Source: Daphnia carinata (Eukaryota; Arthropoda; Branchiopoda; Diplostraca; Daphniidae). From it: a stretch of 48,707 bases of DNA. The DNA lies in contig NW_026712491.1 in the NCBI RefSeq assembly GCF_022539665.2, forward strand, positions 1-48,707. The letters run 5' to 3'. This document shows, one piece after another, positions 47,657-48,707 of the stretch. A program made the position numbers and the translations under genes. The stretch's first letter is position 1. Each line of letters starts with the position of its first letter. A model generated the notes under the pieces. It searched no databases. It saw nothing but the letters and a program-made list of their open reading frames with translations, and was not told the origin of the DNA.

Positions 47657-48209
47657 ATGGATGCAATTACATTCAATGAGCGATGCCTGGAAGATGACTA
47701 CTACTACACATTAGGTTGCGATGATTCCTCCAGTGTAAGTTTCGGTCAGATTTGTGCTGTTTGTTCTTTTTTTTTAGTTCTTTATATTCACTTCATACAT
47801 AAATAGGTTGACCAAATATTAACCTAATACAAACACAGAGTATTACGTTGTCATCCTGATAAGAATCCATATGACAAGTCCACTACTCAGTTTCAAAAAC
47901 TTCAGGTAAATAGATTCTGCACATTAACCAAGTAATGTGATAGATACAGTTAATTTCTGGTCATTCCAACAGGAAGCTAAGGAGGTGCTCTGTGACCCAG
48001 AAAAGCGAAATGATTATGGCAGATGGAAAACAAGTGGAATAACAATTTCATACAAGCAATGGATTGTCATAAATAAACGATCTACTGCCGTAAGTATTAT
48101 ATGTGCAACATCAGGATGTCTTTCTATGTAGGTTTAAAGTAAAATAGATTGAAATATTAAAATTAACACAGGTTCTCCACTGGGCCATACCAAAACATGA
48201 ACAAAAAAT
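47657..48209 (+). pseudogene. DNAJC12: DNAJC12-like pseudogene, 3' truncated (unit 6)
   Basis: Exons 47657-47734, 47807-47905, 47973-48089 and the start of exon 4 from 48172. The TAA stop is at 47825-47827. A private change turns NDYDRW into NDYGRW in exon 3. A deletion of about 370 bp cuts exon 4 after the codons for KHEQK, removing the usual TAG and the donor site. Confidence 0.86.
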
Positions 48210-48707
48210 AATGCTTTTTAGTTTGTGGTTCCGAACTGAATATTTTAAAGTACTATTCTGGTGTCATTTCTGTCAACAAGGTAAATAGGTTTCTTGTACA
48301 TGTTTTCTGAAAACGTAATTGTGTTAATTATTTTTTTTTGTCTTTTAGTTCATTAAAGGGACATACTATGTCTGAACAATGTAGATGTGAAGATACTAAG
48401 AGGAACGAGGAGTTAGGCAAGATAGGTACGTTGTTCGTCAACTAGGTAAATGCATGTTTTTTTTTATTTTTCAAAATGATTTGGCTAATATTCTATGAAA
48501 AAAGGCATGGTGTTTAGTAGGAAATCCATTTTGAAAAGATGGCAATGTCTTAACGATACAGCAACAGCGCCAAAGAATCTCTCATTTGCATCAGAACGTG
48601 GATCGCTACACTTTCAGTTGATCGTATTTGTTTCTGCTATAATATTCATGAGCGTTTATTCGATCATTCTAAACTATGACATGTGTTTTCTTTTGTTGTT
48701 TCAAATA

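Larger units (their letters stand above)
4097..48707. repeat. Head-to-tail tandem array (macrosatellite) of a ~7 kb unit
   Basis: The same ~7 kb sequence recurs in the same orientation, with landmarks such as the DNAJC12-like start codon at 6713, 14384, 21288, 28216, 39976 and 47657. Unit lengths are 7571, 6910, 6909, 7137 and 7579 bp plus a partial last unit. Copies differ by scattered single-base changes, homopolymer length and a few class-specific indels. The array is interrupted once by a 4.7 kb copia element (32629-37350), and another copia copy precedes the first unit. The array continues beyond the right edge and probably beyond the left. Confidence 0.97.
44930..48707. repeat. Array unit 6, partial, type B
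   Basis: The first ~3.8 kb of a unit. It has the long palindrome and the full right end of the inverted-repeat block (type B), yet ACACCCCCCATT at its start as in type A. A deletion of about 370 bp joins 48209 to 48210 and removes the 3' end of the DNAJC12-like copy. The window ends inside the unit. Confidence 0.92.

Noticed and set aside
4097-48707. CRISPR array or prokaryotic repeat system
   Set aside because: The direct repeats are kilobases long, contain introns and eukaryotic gene families, and have no short repeat-spacer pattern.

Overview
The window is animal (eukaryotic) nuclear DNA: AT-rich, with short GT-AG introns, no operons, and exons of two metazoan gene families. A copia-type retrotransposon primed by the anticodon arm of initiator tRNA, as in Drosophila copia, points weakly to an arthropod. 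Almost the whole window is one direct tandem array of a ~6.9-7.6 kb unit, seen as five complete units and one partial unit, all near-identical. Unit borders used here are placed at the copia target site (CGCAT): unit 1 4097-11667, unit 2 11668-18577, unit 3 18578-25486, unit 4 25487-32623, unit 5 37351-44929, unit 6 44930-end.

Each unit carries two intron-containing gene copies that I reconstructed exon by exon. On the + strand is a DNAJC12-like J-domain gene (6713-7299 in unit 1). On the - strand is the C-terminal two thirds of an SLC38A10-like amino-acid transporter (12165 down to 10490, so it runs across the arbitrary unit border). The two face each other tail to tail. Every copy shares the same disabling lesions: a TAA stop just before the HPD motif of the J domain, and in the transporter a frameshift, a TAG, a TGA and a TG in place of an AG splice acceptor. 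The pair was therefore dead before it was amplified, making this a macrosatellite of fossil genes. Between the genes lie a block with inverted-repeat ends (5938-6567), degenerate tRNA-derived SINE-like pieces, and hairpins.

Units fall into two classes. Type A (units 1 and 5, ~7.57 kb) carries an extra 755 bp segment; type B (units 2, 3, 4, 6) lacks it. A complete copia element with identical 205 bp LTRs, a 5 bp target duplication and an intact 1405-codon gag-pol frame (32629-37350) sits inside the transporter exon between units 4 and 5. A second, left-truncated copy (1-4096) ends at exactly the same site just before unit 1. The array thus shows the order copia-A-B-B-B-copia-A-B with a 33,254 bp period, implying that the insertion was copied with its host unit (or an assembly duplication).

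Several spots look like assembly noise rather than biology: the first ~1.19 kb, a scrambled ~230 bp block in unit 4 (about 29036-29290), and a ~370 bp deletion in unit 6. I found no CRISPR array, rRNA, functional tRNA or prokaryotic system.
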